Positions 1-8,635 are shown, counted from the first letter of the stretch. The stretch is 42,822 nt of DNA from Methanosphaera stadtmanae (GCA_015062805.1 SUTQ01000012.1:15989-58810), one strand, 5' to 3'. Made by a program: numbers and translations. Notes: generated by a model from the sequence alone, not told the origin.

Positions 1-359
1 AGGTTGACTGCTGTTTTGGTTAGTGTGAATGGTGTTAGTGGTTATGCTAGGACGGATGCTAATGGTGTGTTTAGTTATTCTGGTAAGGCTAATCGTGTTG
101 GTGTGAATAATGTGGTTGTGTCTTATGGTGGTAATGATAGGTATGCTGCTTCTAGTTCTAGTTGTTCTTTTAATGCTGTTCGTAAGGCTACTGTGATTAG
201 TGTTGGTCGTATTGGTGATGTGAGTTATAGTGATAGTGTTGTGATTGGTGGTAGTTTTAAGGATAGTAGTGGTAATCCTTTGAGGTTGACTGCTGTTTTG
301 GTTAGTGTGAATGGTGTTAGTGGTTATGCTAGGACGGATGCTAATGGTGTGTTTAGTTA
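1..359 (+). repeat. Direct repeat, 77 bp identical, period 282 bp
   Basis: Bases 1-77 are identical to 283-359, and the match ends at position 78/360. The offset of 282 bp is 94 codons, one Ig-like repeat unit. Exact identity in an otherwise diverged protein repeat indicates recent duplication or gene conversion. Copy 1 may extend upstream of the window. Confidence 0.9.
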
Positions 360-750
360 CTCTTATAAAACAAATACTGTTGGGGTAAATAATGTAAGTG
401 TTTCATATGAGGGAAATACTAATTATGCTAATGCTGCGGTAAAAACAACATTTAAAGTTACAACTAAACCTACATTGATTACAATAAATAAAATCAATCA
501 AGTAAAAAAAGGCAATGCTGTAAACATATCCGGTAAATTCACAGATAATTCAGGAAAACCATTAAAATATACTACACTTACATTAAAGGTTAATGGTGTA
601 AATTATTATTCTAAAACAGATGAAAGTGGATTATACAGTTTTTCATACAAGACAACCACTATCGGTACAAATAAAGTTGTAGTTTCATATGGCGGTAATT
701 TACGTTATGGATCTAACAGTACTCAACAATCTTTTATTGTGATAAGATAA
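1..750 (+). CDS. Adhesin-like protein, C-terminal part (5' end outside window)
   Basis: The frame is open from the first base, so the true start lies upstream. The visible 249 residues form about 2.5 Ig-like repeats of roughly 94 residues, each ending in a pattern like NNVVVSYGGNDRYA and restarting with a segment like SGNPLRLTAVLVSVNG. Such repeats usually form extracellular stalks in methanogen adhesin-like proteins. No C-terminal membrane anchor or sorting signal is visible. The first 360 bases use G/T-rich codons (GGT, GTG, AGT, GAT), while the remainder uses ordinary AT-rich codons (AAA, ACA, ATA). The switch falls within the second repeat and suggests repeat exchange or recent amplification. 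The family assignment is firm; the ligand is unknown. Confidence 0.85.
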   Translation, partial: RLTAVLVSVNGVSGYARTDANGVFSYSGKANRVGVNNVVVSYGGNDRYAASSSSCSFNAVRKATVISVGRIGDVSYSDSVVIGGSFKDSSGNPLRLTAVLVSVNGVSGYARTDANGVFSYSYKTNTVGVNNVSVSYEGNTNYANAAVKTTFKVTTKPTLITINKINQVKKGNAVNISGKFTDNSGKPLKYTTLTLKVNGVNYYSKTDESGLYSFSYKTTTIGTNKVVVSYGGNLRYGSNSTQQSFIVIR

Positions 751-1172
751 TCACAAGTTTTCTTTTTTTTTAATTTTTGTTTTCTGAAATATCCAAATGG
801 GTTAATTGAAAAGAATGAATATTATAAAAATGCAATATATTCTAAATATTATAATTTATTATAGATTATTATCTATTTCAGAACTAGTAATAAATTAATA
901 AAATAATAAGTTTTATAAAGAATAAAATCAAATACTTAACTGTACATTCTGTATATTATTTAATACCCCAAAATTATTGGATGAATGATGAAAAACTGAT
1001 TTAAAATTAGTTAAAAATTTTTCAACAAAAATTAAAAAAACTAAAAAATCAATTTTTATGAATTGTTTTTCAAGTATATTATAGTCTTGAAGGGTAACAA
1101 TATATATACCTAAAAGGGCTATACTAATAACTATGTGGGTATAAATTTAAACAATTCAAGTGGTGAAATTAT
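751..1172. other. Gene-free stretch upstream of mtaB
   Basis: This is very AT-rich DNA with no credible coding frame. It holds the end of the upstream adhesin gene's transcript and, in its last 100 bases, the mtaB promoter and leader. No RNA gene was recognised. Confidence 0.6.
1098..1172 (+). promoter_or_regulatory. Probable mtaB promoter and leader
   Basis: A TATATATA element at 1101-1108 is preceded by a purine-rich AGGGTAACAA, a plausible BRE. Archaeal initiation about 25 bases downstream would give a leader of roughly 40 bases. GGTGA at 1162-1166 lies 6 bases before the ATG at 1173 and is the ribosome-binding site. The position is inferred from motif spacing only. Confidence 0.5.
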
Positions 1173-2558
1173 ATGGCACAAAAAGCATTTACTAAAATGG
1201 AAACAAAAAACGTAGATGATATGTTATTTGGGGAAACATTACACCCTGTAAAATTAGGATTAGGCCAAGAAGCTGGTAACGGTATGGTATATCCAAACAT
1301 TAAAGTAGCACCAGCAGAAGGTTCAGAAGAAAGTATTGATGGATTAGAAGCAACTTCTAAAAACATTGCATTCGCAGCATGTCAAAGAGTAGCTGACATT
1401 GGATTACCATCAATTCAAATAGAAACAGAACACGTACAACAACAATCTATCAGCAGAGAAGCATCCGAAAGATGTACAGCTGTAACTTGGGAACAACTCG
1501 AAGAATTACACGACAAATTCGGTACAAGAGTTTCCTTAATGTCAACTGTTGCTGATATGAGAGAAGAAGAAAACGGTTTAAGAGGATCTGAATTCGACAT
1601 TGCTATGGACGAATCATTTGAAGCATGTGCACAAAACGGAGCATCCATGTTATGTATCGAAACCGTTGGTGGTAAAGTAGTATCTGACTACGGTATTTCA
1701 AGAGGAGACGCAAGAGCTATCCTTTACGGTATCGGTGTATTAGGTTCAAACGATATGGAATACATGTGGACAAAAATTGTCGACGTTGCAAAAAAATACA
1801 ACATTACTCCTGGAGGAGACACAGACTGTGCACAAGCTAACACTGCTATGTTCTTAGCTGGTGGATTCATGAGTAAAAACGTATCACACACAATCGCAGC
1901 AGTAGCAAGAGCAATTGCAGGAGCAAGATCCTTAGTAGCTATTGAATGTGGTGCAACCGGACCTACAAAAGACTGTGGTTACGAAAACCCTATTGTAAAA
2001 TCAATTGCATCTGTACCTATTTGTGCAGAAGGTAAAAACGCAACCTGTGCTCACGCAGACCTTATGGGTAACTTAACCGCTGGTGTATGTGATGTATGGA
2101 GTAACGAATCTGTATATAACAGAGAAGAAATGGGTGGACCAACCCCTGGTGTATGGTTACAATCCTTAGGTTACGAATGTGCATTAATGAACACAGCAAA
2201 ACAAATCGGAACTGCAAAAGAATTAAGAGACTCATACGTATTAGCAGATAAATACCGAGACCCTCAAGGTGTAATCTTAGCATACGACAATGCTTACAGA
2301 ATTGGTGAAGCAATCGTAGCTGACGGTGAAGACAACTACCTCAGAGCACGTGCAGCAGCACTCAAAGCTATGGACTGTATTAACGAAGCTGTAGATCAAG
2401 GTAGAATCTTATTAACCAGATTCGAAAGAGATACCCTTGACTCAACATACAAAACTTACGAACAATTACCTGATGACTCAGATAAATTCTTAAAAACTTG
2501 TATTAAACGTTACAGCAGAAAAGTTAAAGAACACGACATTAAACAATACGATTTATAA
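1173..2558 (+). CDS. mtaB: Methanol--corrinoid protein methyltransferase MtaB
   Basis: MtaB (461 aa) cleaves the C-O bond of methanol and transfers the methyl group to the Co(I) corrinoid of MtaC, the first step of methanol-dependent methanogenesis in the cytoplasm. Length and sequence fit the family over the whole protein. Residues E163, C219 (TPGGDTDCAQ) and C268 (TKDCGYENP) fall one position from the zinc ligands Glu164, Cys220 and Cys269 known for the Methanosarcina barkeri enzyme, so the active site appears intact. The ATG start is supported by GGTGA 6 bases upstream. mtaC follows 48 bases downstream and the pair is probably one operon. Codons such as AAC, GAC and TAC are frequent, as expected for a highly expressed catabolic gene. 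M. stadtmanae is known to carry several mtaBC copies; which copy this is cannot be told here. Confidence 0.97.
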   Translation: MAQKAFTKMETKNVDDMLFGETLHPVKLGLGQEAGNGMVYPNIKVAPAEGSEESIDGLEATSKNIAFAACQRVADIGLPSIQIETEHVQQQSISREASERCTAVTWEQLEELHDKFGTRVSLMSTVADMREEENGLRGSEFDIAMDESFEACAQNGASMLCIETVGGKVVSDYGISRGDARAILYGIGVLGSNDMEYMWTKIVDVAKKYNITPGGDTDCAQANTAMFLAGGFMSKNVSHTIAAVARAIAGARSLVAIECGATGPTKDCGYENPIVKSIASVPICAEGKNATCAHADLMGNLTAGVCDVWSNESVYNREEMGGPTPGVWLQSLGYECALMNTAKQIGTAKELRDSYVLADKYRDPQGVILAYDNAYRIGEAIVADGEDNYLRARAAALKAMDCINEAVDQGRILLTRFERDTLDSTYKTYEQLPDDSDKFLKTCIKRYSRKVKEHDIKQYDL

Positions 2559-2606
2559 GCGTGTAAATAATTAAATTAAAATTATTAAAATAGGATGTGT
2601 GTACAA

Positions 2607-3440
2607 ATGGCAAGCCCTTTAGAAAAATATTATGAAAAATTTGAAGATTACGAAAAAATCGCAATAAGATACAACGTAAAAATCGAAGGTCCAGCTCTCA
2701 AACCTGAAGACGACCCAGAAGTAGTTGAAATCTTAGCTGCAGCTGAAGGAGACAAAAAAACCTTAGCATTAGATGTATTATACGGTGACAAAGATAAAAC
2801 TGATTCTGATGTAGCAGAAGCATTAGACGCAGGTAACGATCCAATCGACCTCATTAACAATGCTTTAATGAAAGGTATGGATGCAGTATCCGCTTTATAC
2901 ACAAAAGGTGAATATTTCTTACCTGATTTAATGTTAGCAGGGGATGCAATGATGTCCGGTGTTGCACTTTGTGAAGCAAAACTCGGACACAAAGCAGATT
3001 CCAAAGCAAAAGTAGTATGTTGTGCTGTACAAGGTGACCCTCACGACATCGGTAAAAACTTAATCGTTATGTTCTTAAACGCAAACGGTTACGAACCTAT
3101 CGACCTCGGTCGTGACGTACCTCACGAAACTGTAGTAGCAGCATTAAAAGAAAATGAACCAGCAATGGCAACAGCAACTGCATTAATGACAACAACAATG
3201 ACTGGATTCGGTAAAATTGCAGCATTAATGGAAGAAGAAGGATTAGACATCCCTATTGGATGTGGTGGAGGAGCAGTACGTCGTGACTTCGTAGAAGAAA
3301 CTCCACACTGTTTCTACGGTGTAGAAGCATACCACACACCTAAATTAGCAGATGCTATTGTAGATGATGGTAAAACTTGGGAAGACATCAGAAAAGAATA
3401 TGCAGCAATCGTTGGAGAATACGTAGCAGCATACTCCTAG
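2607..3440 (+). CDS. mtaC: Methanol-specific corrinoid protein MtaC
   Basis: This 277-aa protein carries the corrinoid cofactor that accepts the methyl group from MtaB and presents it to MtaA. A helical cap domain occupies about residues 40-130. The B12-binding Rossmann-like domain follows, with the signature GDPHDIG at residues 143-149; H146 is the predicted lower axial cobalt ligand. The downstream GGGAVRRDF segment fits the corrinoid pocket. An in-frame ATG exists at 2595, but AGGATG at 2592-2597 works better as a ribosome-binding site for the ATG at 2607, so the shorter form is chosen; the longer start would add four residues. It is cotranscribed with mtaB and ends at a strong terminator. 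Identification is secure. Confidence 0.96.
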   Translation: MASPLEKYYEKFEDYEKIAIRYNVKIEGPALKPEDDPEVVEILAAAEGDKKTLALDVLYGDKDKTDSDVAEALDAGNDPIDLINNALMKGMDAVSALYTKGEYFLPDLMLAGDAMMSGVALCEAKLGHKADSKAKVVCCAVQGDPHDIGKNLIVMFLNANGYEPIDLGRDVPHETVVAALKENEPAMATATALMTTTMTGFGKIAALMEEEGLDIPIGCGGGAVRRDFVEETPHCFYGVEAYHTPKLADAIVDDGKTWEDIRKEYAAIVGEYVAAYS

Positions 3441-3451
3441 GTTCACTACTT

Positions 3452-3485
3452 AATGTAAGATAATTCCTATCTTACATTTTTTTTA
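3452..3485 (+). terminator. Hairpin/T-tract terminator of mtaBC
   Basis: A perfect 11-bp stem (3452-3462 with 3468-3478) and a 5-base loop run directly into a T tract ending near 3485, 12 bases after the mtaC stop. This resembles an intrinsic terminator. Confidence 0.8.
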
Positions 3486-3572
3486 ATTATTATATAAATA
3501 TCAATATCTTATACACAATATTGTTGAGTTTTTAGCGTGTTCTCAACTTTATTATTTTAAACATATTCGGAA

Positions 3573-3612
3573 ATAACTAGGTTTCCACTATGCCTAGTTA
3601 TCTTATTTTTTT
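3573..3612 (+). terminator. Second hairpin with T tract
   Basis: A perfect 9-bp stem (3573-3581 with 3593-3601), an 11-base loop, then CTTATTTTTTT. It lies about 130 bases after the mtaC stop. It may be a backup terminator or the 3' end of a short transcript starting after mtaC. A weak 6-bp hairpin also occurs at 3523-3547. Confidence 0.5.
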
Positions 3613-3692
3613 AAAACATTATATAACATTGTTATATTATGACTTGTTTTTTTATAACTTAAAATTTTTAAAATAAAAAAAAGGTAGAAAAA

Positions 3693-4151
3693 TTAGTTTG
3701 GAGAGTAGTTTGCAGGAATAACGAGAACAGGGACAGGTGCTTCTCTAATGATTTTTTCGGTAACACTTCCTAAAAGGAATCTGTCCACTTTGTTTTTACC
3801 ACTGTTACTCATTACAATCATGTCAATGTTTTCTTTTTTACAAACTTTGATAATTACATCACAAGGTCTACCCTGAAGTGCTAATTTTCTAATTTTGACT
3901 TTATATTGTTCTTCTTTTTCATCTTCAAGATCTTGAATAACTTTTTCAAAATGGTTTAAAACTTGATCGGTATAGTCCTTAAAGTTCGTTTCACCAATTG
4001 CATCTTCATGGATATTACTTAAGTGTTTATTATCAACTACATGTAAAACAATAACCTCTGCACCTTCATCTGAAGCAATTTGTAGGGCATGTTCAATTGC
4101 AAATTCAGAATTTTTTGATCCATCACTTGTAAGTAAAATTCTATTATACAT
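3693..4151 (-). CDS. Universal stress protein (UspA family)
   Basis: A 152-aa single-domain Usp fold, cytoplasmic. The N-terminal strand YNRILLTSDGS is followed by an amphipathic helix (AIEHALQIASDEGAEVIVLHV), and the C-terminal part contains SNSGKNKVDRFLLGSVTEKI, close to the nucleotide-binding pattern GxxGx9GS. The first glycine of that pattern is replaced by serine, so ATP binding is likely but not certain. An upstream in-frame ATG at 4163 would add four residues, but AGGAG lies within that stretch, 4 bases before the ATG ending at 4151, so the shorter start is chosen. The role is presumably stress or growth-arrest tolerance; the partner is unknown. The gene is convergent with mtaBC and is preceded by an AT-rich promoter region. 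Confidence 0.9.
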   Translation of the reverse strand: MYNRILLTSDGSKNSEFAIEHALQIASDEGAEVIVLHVVDNKHLSNIHEDAIGETNFKDYTDQVLNHFEKVIQDLEDEKEEQYKVKIRKLALQGRPCDVIIKVCKKENIDMIVMSNSGKNKVDRFLLGSVTEKIIREAPVPVLVIPANYSPN

Positions 4152-4266
4152 AAAACTCCTCATAGATAATTTTGTAATTAATTAAATATATGTTAAATTA
4201 ATGTATTAAATATTTGTAAGGATTATAAACAATTAAAATTTAGATATTATTATTTTTGTAATATCT

Positions 4267-4578
4267 TTATTCAAATTCTATCCTATGAGTAATACATTTA
4301 AACTTATTTCCAAAATTATCATCAATTGTCTGGTCTTTAATGAGATTGAAATATTTTAAGGTAGAGTTTGATAACTTTTGTCTTGATTCATAATTTATTA
4401 TATGAGAATTTATCTTATCTTCAATCAGTACATCGTAAATATCTTTTTTTGCAAAATAAGAAATACTGTAAATAAGATTATCAGATTCTAAAATAGTATG
4501 TTCAAAAAAAACTTTATTATCTTCATATAATTTTTTAATAAAGTTGGAATTTTCATTATTTTTTTCTATTTTTTTCAT
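4267..4578 (-). CDS. Small uncharacterised protein, paralogue of the gene at 6108-6452
   Basis: This 103-aa acidic/basic mixed protein has no signal peptide or membrane segment and no recognised domain. Its core aligns closely with the protein at 6108-6452: VFFEHTILESDNL against VLFEHTLLKTGEL, ISYFAKKDIYDVLIED against ICYFAPSNVYDIIIED, and INYESRQKL against ITYESKTEL, followed by a shared KYFNL/KLFNL segment and a KFKCITH/KYKCMSH ending. The alternating pattern of hydrophobic residues suggests a compact alpha/beta fold. The N-terminus is asparagine/lysine-rich and poorly conserved. No strong ribosome-binding site is seen before the ATG. The existence of a diverged paralogue 1.5 kb away supports it being a real gene. 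Confidence 0.75.
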   Translation of the reverse strand: MKKIEKNNENSNFIKKLYEDNKVFFEHTILESDNLIYSISYFAKKDIYDVLIEDKINSHIINYESRQKLSNSTLKYFNLIKDQTIDDNFGNKFKCITHRIEFE

Positions 4579-4728
4579 AAAATCATTTTTATTTCTTTTA
4601 CTTATGTTATATTCTTTAAAATATATAAAAATTATATTTAATTGGAATTTTTAGATAATGAGGCTTAACTAAAAAAAATATATTTTATATATTTACATTC
4701 AAATAAATTTAATTAATTAGGTGATAAA

Positions 4729-5586
4729 ATGATTCATTCAAATAAATGTATTAAATCATTAAATGAATTGTTAACTTATGAAAATTTAATTCTTATTGAA
4801 AATGCAAAATTCAATGTTAACGATTATCAGGAGATTTTGGCTGAGATACTTGCTGAAAGTTTGGAAAATCTTGTTTTGGATGAAAACATATCACCTTTAG
4901 AAAATGTCAAAAGAATTGCATTACAACACGTTAATATTTATTATGCTGAAAAAGAGATATCCTCTGGATACTATATTTACAATAAAATATATCTTAACAA
5001 CAATCTGCCTGAAGCATTGCAAATAGTTACATTGATTCATGAATTAACTCACCATATATATGCAGAAATATTTGAAAAATGGTTGTATAAATTATTTAAC
5101 ATACAAGGATGCAATATTGTTGAATCCGTGGTGATGTTCATGTTAAATAATTCCATTGAAAATAGGGTTGCAGATGAATATTTGTCTTACATTGTTGAAG
5201 GACGTTTTACACCACCAGAATGTCAAAATTATTTATCCTTCATTCAATTATTGCTTGAGTTGGGAATAGATGTTGAAACTTCCAAAGGATTTTTTATTTT
5301 TGCACATGAAATTAGTCATGATATTGATGATCTTCTAAAACCAATCATCAATAAACAACTACGATATAGTATATATGAACAATTTGTTAAGGATGATATT
5401 GCTAAGTTAAATCAAAAATTAACCTTTGATTATCGTGATGAAAGATTTAATAATATTGAAAAAGTTGAGATAATGCAGGAAATGCTTTACTTTATTTTTG
5501 ATTATTTTATTAATGGTGAAGGAAATCTAGAAGATCTGGAAAATTATATATCCGGATTTGATGAACAAATGTGTTTTACAGATTAA
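4729..5586 (+). CDS. Putative zinc metallopeptidase-like protein with two HExxH motifs
   Basis: A 285-aa cytoplasmic-looking protein with no signal peptide. Residues 101-110 read TLIHELTHHI, a classic HExxH zincin helix (H104, E105, H108). ENRVADEY at 144-151 could supply the third metal ligand, as in gluzincin-type enzymes. A second HExxH, AHEISHD, is at 192-198. The surrounding sequence is mostly helical and acidic. AGGTGAT upstream supports the ATG at 4729. I do not recognise the family; similar HExxH proteins act in toxin-antitoxin or phage-related regulation (for example ImmA/IrrE), but no helix-turn-helix partner is adjacent, so no role is assigned. The gene stands alone between the stress protein group and a tiny basic ORF. 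Confidence 0.8.
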   Translation: MIHSNKCIKSLNELLTYENLILIENAKFNVNDYQEILAEILAESLENLVLDENISPLENVKRIALQHVNIYYAEKEISSGYYIYNKIYLNNNLPEALQIVTLIHELTHHIYAEIFEKWLYKLFNIQGCNIVESVVMFMLNNSIENRVADEYLSYIVEGRFTPPECQNYLSFIQLLLELGIDVETSKGFFIFAHEISHDIDDLLKPIINKQLRYSIYEQFVKDDIAKLNQKLTFDYRDERFNNIEKVEIMQEMLYFIFDYFINGEGNLEDLENYISGFDEQMCFTD

Positions 5587-5762
5587 TTTGAAAAATTCAT
5601 TTTTTTTAGAAATTTTTCATTATATATCTAATTTTTTAACTATTTTTTAATAATTTCATAGATATATTTTTATTAATAAACAATGTTTAATTATATATTA
5701 TTAAAAACTTTAAATATATCTTATTACATATTATAATGTATCTAATGTTTAATGGTGTAATA

Positions 5763-5858
5763 ATGGCTAAGAAACAGGTTTTGAAAAGAAGATTTATTAA
5801 AAAAATGTTATTGACTAAATTCCATAAAAATGTTATTGAATTTGTTAAAAAAAAATAA
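5763..5858 (+). CDS. Small highly basic peptide, 31 aa
   Basis: The ATG at 5763 follows GGTG with good spacing (GGTGTAATAATG) and a TATA-like AT-rich stretch. The product starts MAKKQVLKRRFIKKMLLTKF and ends in KKK: about 40 percent lysine/arginine with hydrophobic residues between, predicted to form one amphipathic basic helix. It is too short for default gene callers. It could be a nucleic-acid-binding peptide or a membrane-active peptide; no family is recognised. Evidence is the ribosome-binding site, the start and the coherent composition, so it remains a candidate. Confidence 0.45.
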   Translation: MAKKQVLKRRFIKKMLLTKFHKNVIEFVKKK

Positions 5859-5900
5859 TACTAAAAAACTATTATTATTAAATTACATATAAACAGATAT

Positions 5901-5911
5901 CTTTATATATC
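5901..5911 (+). promoter_or_regulatory. TATA element of tRNA-Asn
   Basis: CTTTATATATC lies about 35 bases before the mature tRNA 5' end, consistent with an archaeal TATA box and a short 5' leader. Confidence 0.45.
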
Positions 5912-5942
5912 ATTAAATATAAATAAATTATTATACTTTAAT

Positions 5943-6015
<73 letters not shown>

Positions 6016-6107
6016 TAAAATCTTTTTTTTTAATTTTATCTATATAATATTATTTCTATTTTTTAAAAGTTTATTTACCCATTTTTTAAGATATTTCAGT
6101 GATAAAT

Positions 6108-6452
6108 ATGTTATATGAAGGAATTAAAGAGACACAAAATACTAGAATAGAAAAGGATGATGATACAAAATCCGAAATTGAAATGTTATATTCTTTCGGC
6201 GTAGTACTTTTTGAACATACTCTACTAAAAACGGGAGAATTAACAGTTAGTATCTGTTACTTTGCTCCTTCAAATGTTTATGATATAATAATTGAGGACA
6301 ACGTCAATCATAAGTTAATAACGTATGAATCCAAAACAGAGTTGGATGAAGAGTATATTAAATTATTTAATTTAACTAAAAATGAGGAAATAATTGATAA
6401 AAATAATCTGAAATATAAATGTATGAGTCATAGTGTAGAATATACATTGTAA
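6108..6452 (+). CDS. Small uncharacterised protein, paralogue of the gene at 4267-4578
   Basis: A 114-aa protein without signal peptide or membrane segment. Its central part matches the protein at 4267-4578 nearly residue for residue in the blocks VLFEHTLL, ICYFAPSNVYDIIIED, ITYESKTEL, KLFNLTK and KYKCMSH. The N-terminal 30 residues are charged and divergent. A GTG nine bases upstream is also in frame, but GTGAT reads better as the ribosome-binding site for the ATG at 6108, as elsewhere in this window. Function is unknown. It ends 26 bases from the stop of the convergent secreted-protein gene. Confidence 0.8.
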   Translation: MLYEGIKETQNTRIEKDDDTKSEIEMLYSFGVVLFEHTLLKTGELTVSICYFAPSNVYDIIIEDNVNHKLITYESKTELDEEYIKLFNLTKNEEIIDKNNLKYKCMSHSVEYTL

Positions 6453-6478
6453 AGAAGGTTATGGGGGAGAAAATCTCC

Positions 6479-8215
6479 TTAAATAATTTTTGCAATAACC
6501 GCATTAGAATTCTGACTGTTATATCTATAGTTACCACTGTAAGTTGCTGTAATTTTTGTATTTTTCATATATGATTCTGCAAGCAATTCAATTTTTGCTA
6601 TACCATTTACTACGCTAATTTTTAACGGATCTTTATTACTTAATTTCTTATCTATTCTGATGGTTTTACCATTTATTTTAAAGACAAGATTTCCCCTACT
6701 GATTAACCTATTGTTTTCATCTTTTAGTGTTGCCTGCAAAATTATTTTTTTACCAACTTGGGATACGATAGGACTAATTGTTATTATAGGAGTACTTTTT
6801 TTAAGAGTAACAGTCTTTTTAATAGTATTTAACAGTTTTCCATCATAATAATATATGGTATAAGTATCCTGATTTAAGGTAGGTACATTGAAATATGTCC
6901 AGCCCCAACCGTTTGTTTTTAATTTATATGTTTGGCCTTTGCTATCTTTAACAATTACATCTTTGTATTTTTCATATTGATTACTATTATTTTTAATTAT
7001 TATTTCAATACGACTAGAACCAATTTTATCTCCTACCTGTTTAAGATAAAATGTCACATTTTTAGGTATTTTCACATTAAAAACAGCACTGCTGGATTTG
7101 TGAGGTAAATTTTCCAGGTATTTTACTTTGAAAGATTGTAATCCTCCATTATTTGCATTAAATGTTGTACTAAACGAACCAGAGTATACTTTAACATTAC
7201 TTTTAAGTATCTTGTTGGAACTATCCACTATGTTTATTATTCCGTTGATGTTTTTTGCATAAGGACTTGTAACTGTTCCATAAACTGTAACCATATTATT
7301 ATTTACCGTGTATTTGCTAACTTTACAAACTGTGTCATGATTAAAAAGTTTCATAAATTCATTAACTGTTTTTGTACCTGTATAATCTGCGGATGATTTG
7401 TGGTTTTTTCTGTCACTGCTTGTACAAATGTATCTTATGTTGTTGTTGTCCATGTATTGTTTTGGATATGACATTGATTTTCCGGTTTCACTTCCTCTTA
7501 CGTATTTGTAACAGGTACCACCAGGATGTACACAATCACTGGCATCGTAGAACCAGGCAAGAACCACATCGTTTCCACGACTACGTACTATACGACCTCT
7601 GTTATCATTTCCGTTTTTTGCTACTTCACGTATATTTGACGGGTCTACTCCATTAAATAAGTGGAATAAAATTGCATTTTTTATTTTGTGATTATAAACA
7701 TATAACATATTGTTATACATTGAACTAGGACCAATGGAATACCTTGCAACTTTAAAACCATTTTTTTTCAACGTATTTACAATATTGTTACATATTGTTT
7801 TGTCTTTGTTACTGGTATGATCCATTGCAAAATAGATTGGTCTACTTTTGTCTAGTGGAATATCCATGGATAATGTGGCTGTTTTAGTATTTGAGTTATC
7901 TTTAGTAATTGTATTTTTTGTAATACTTTTGTTAGTAGTATTTTGTCTGCTAGTATTTTGTGTATCTTTTAAATCATTCGATTTTTCTTTTGTTAAATTA
8001 TTATTTGAATTAATATTTGCTTTGTTCTCATTTATGTTTTCAACATTTTTTGAGGTTTTTACATTTTGAACATCCGAGGGATAAGAAGTATCCTTATTGT
8101 TGGATGTTGTTGAATAGTTAGTAGTTATATTACTAGCACTAATGGTTGTAAAAGTAACTAATAATATTGTAAATGTAATAAACAAGAAAAAGACTTTTAA
8201 ATTATTCTTTTTCAT
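6479..8215 (-). CDS. Secreted protein: unassigned surface domain plus Ig-like domains
   Basis: 578 aa. Residues 1-28 form a signal peptide (KKNNLKVFFLFITF...TISAS). Residues 30-120 are a low-complexity Asn/Thr/Ser/Lys linker. Residues about 125-290 form a domain also found in the neighbour at 8636-9397, with conserved blocks RPIYFAMDH, ILFHLFNGVDPS, GNDNRGRIVR, GNDVVLAWFYD and CTSSD. The rest contains beta-rich, Ig-like modules; the last starts near TPIITISPIVSQVGKKI and ends ATYSGNYRYNSQ, like the adhesin repeats. The shared domain vaguely resembles the surface domain seen with pseudomurein-binding repeats in other methanogens, an inference from memory. It is probably wall-associated. Enzymatic activity cannot be assigned. 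Confidence 0.85.
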   Translation of the reverse strand: MKKNNLKVFFLFITFTILLVTFTTISASNITTNYSTTSNNKDTSYPSDVQNVKTSKNVENINENKANINSNNNLTKEKSNDLKDTQNTSRQNTTNKSITKNTITKDNSNTKTATLSMDIPLDKSRPIYFAMDHTSNKDKTICNNIVNTLKKNGFKVARYSIGPSSMYNNMLYVYNHKIKNAILFHLFNGVDPSNIREVAKNGNDNRGRIVRSRGNDVVLAWFYDASDCVHPGGTCYKYVRGSETGKSMSYPKQYMDNNNIRYICTSSDRKNHKSSADYTGTKTVNEFMKLFNHDTVCKVSKYTVNNNMVTVYGTVTSPYAKNINGIINIVDSSNKILKSNVKVYSGSFSTTFNANNGGLQSFKVKYLENLPHKSSSAVFNVKIPKNVTFYLKQVGDKIGSSRIEIIIKNNSNQYEKYKDVIVKDSKGQTYKLKTNGWGWTYFNVPTLNQDTYTIYYYDGKLLNTIKKTVTLKKSTPIITISPIVSQVGKKIILQATLKDENNRLISRGNLVFKINGKTIRIDKKLSNKDPLKISVVNGIAKIELLAESYMKNTKITATYSGNYRYNSQNSNAVIAKII

Positions 8216-8635
8216 AATTCACCTTTATTTTTTAATTTAAGACATTAATAACATTAGTTTTTACTAATATTTAAATTATTCCTTTTAAAATTGAAAAATA
8301 CCTATTTATAAAAGAAAAAAATCTTATTTTAATCATTTCGTTTTAAATATAAATTGTTAAAATTTAATGAAAATAATCATTATAATTTTTCTTCACTTTA
8401 GAAAAGATTAGACTTTCAATGTTAGAGATAGAAATTTGTTGAATTTCTAGTTGAAAGTTACTATGGAAATACTTTAAGTATTTTCAAAAATATTCAAAAT
8501 AAACTTCTTTAATTATTAAAGTTTTTTTATAAAAATATCATTACTTGTGTTTTATTTTTTAACGAGTGAATGTATGTTGATAAGTAAATATATTATATGG
8601 ATTTTTAAAAATAATAAAAATAAGGGGGGTTATTC
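8216..8635. other. Gene-free stretch between two paralogous secreted-protein genes
   Basis: No coding frame is apparent. It contains a structured segment at 8412-8458 and a small hairpin at 8467-8483; otherwise it is featureless AT-rich DNA that must also contain the promoter of the 578-aa gene near 8220-8290. Confidence 0.5.
8412..8458. other. Nested inverted repeat (possible structured RNA)
   Basis: ACTTTCAA (8412-8419) pairs with TTGAAAGT (8451-8458), enclosing AGAAATT/AATTTCT (8430-8436 with 8442-8448) with a 5-base loop. A further 7-bp hairpin follows at 8467-8483. No T tract follows directly on either strand, so this is not a clear terminator. Confidence 0.35.
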
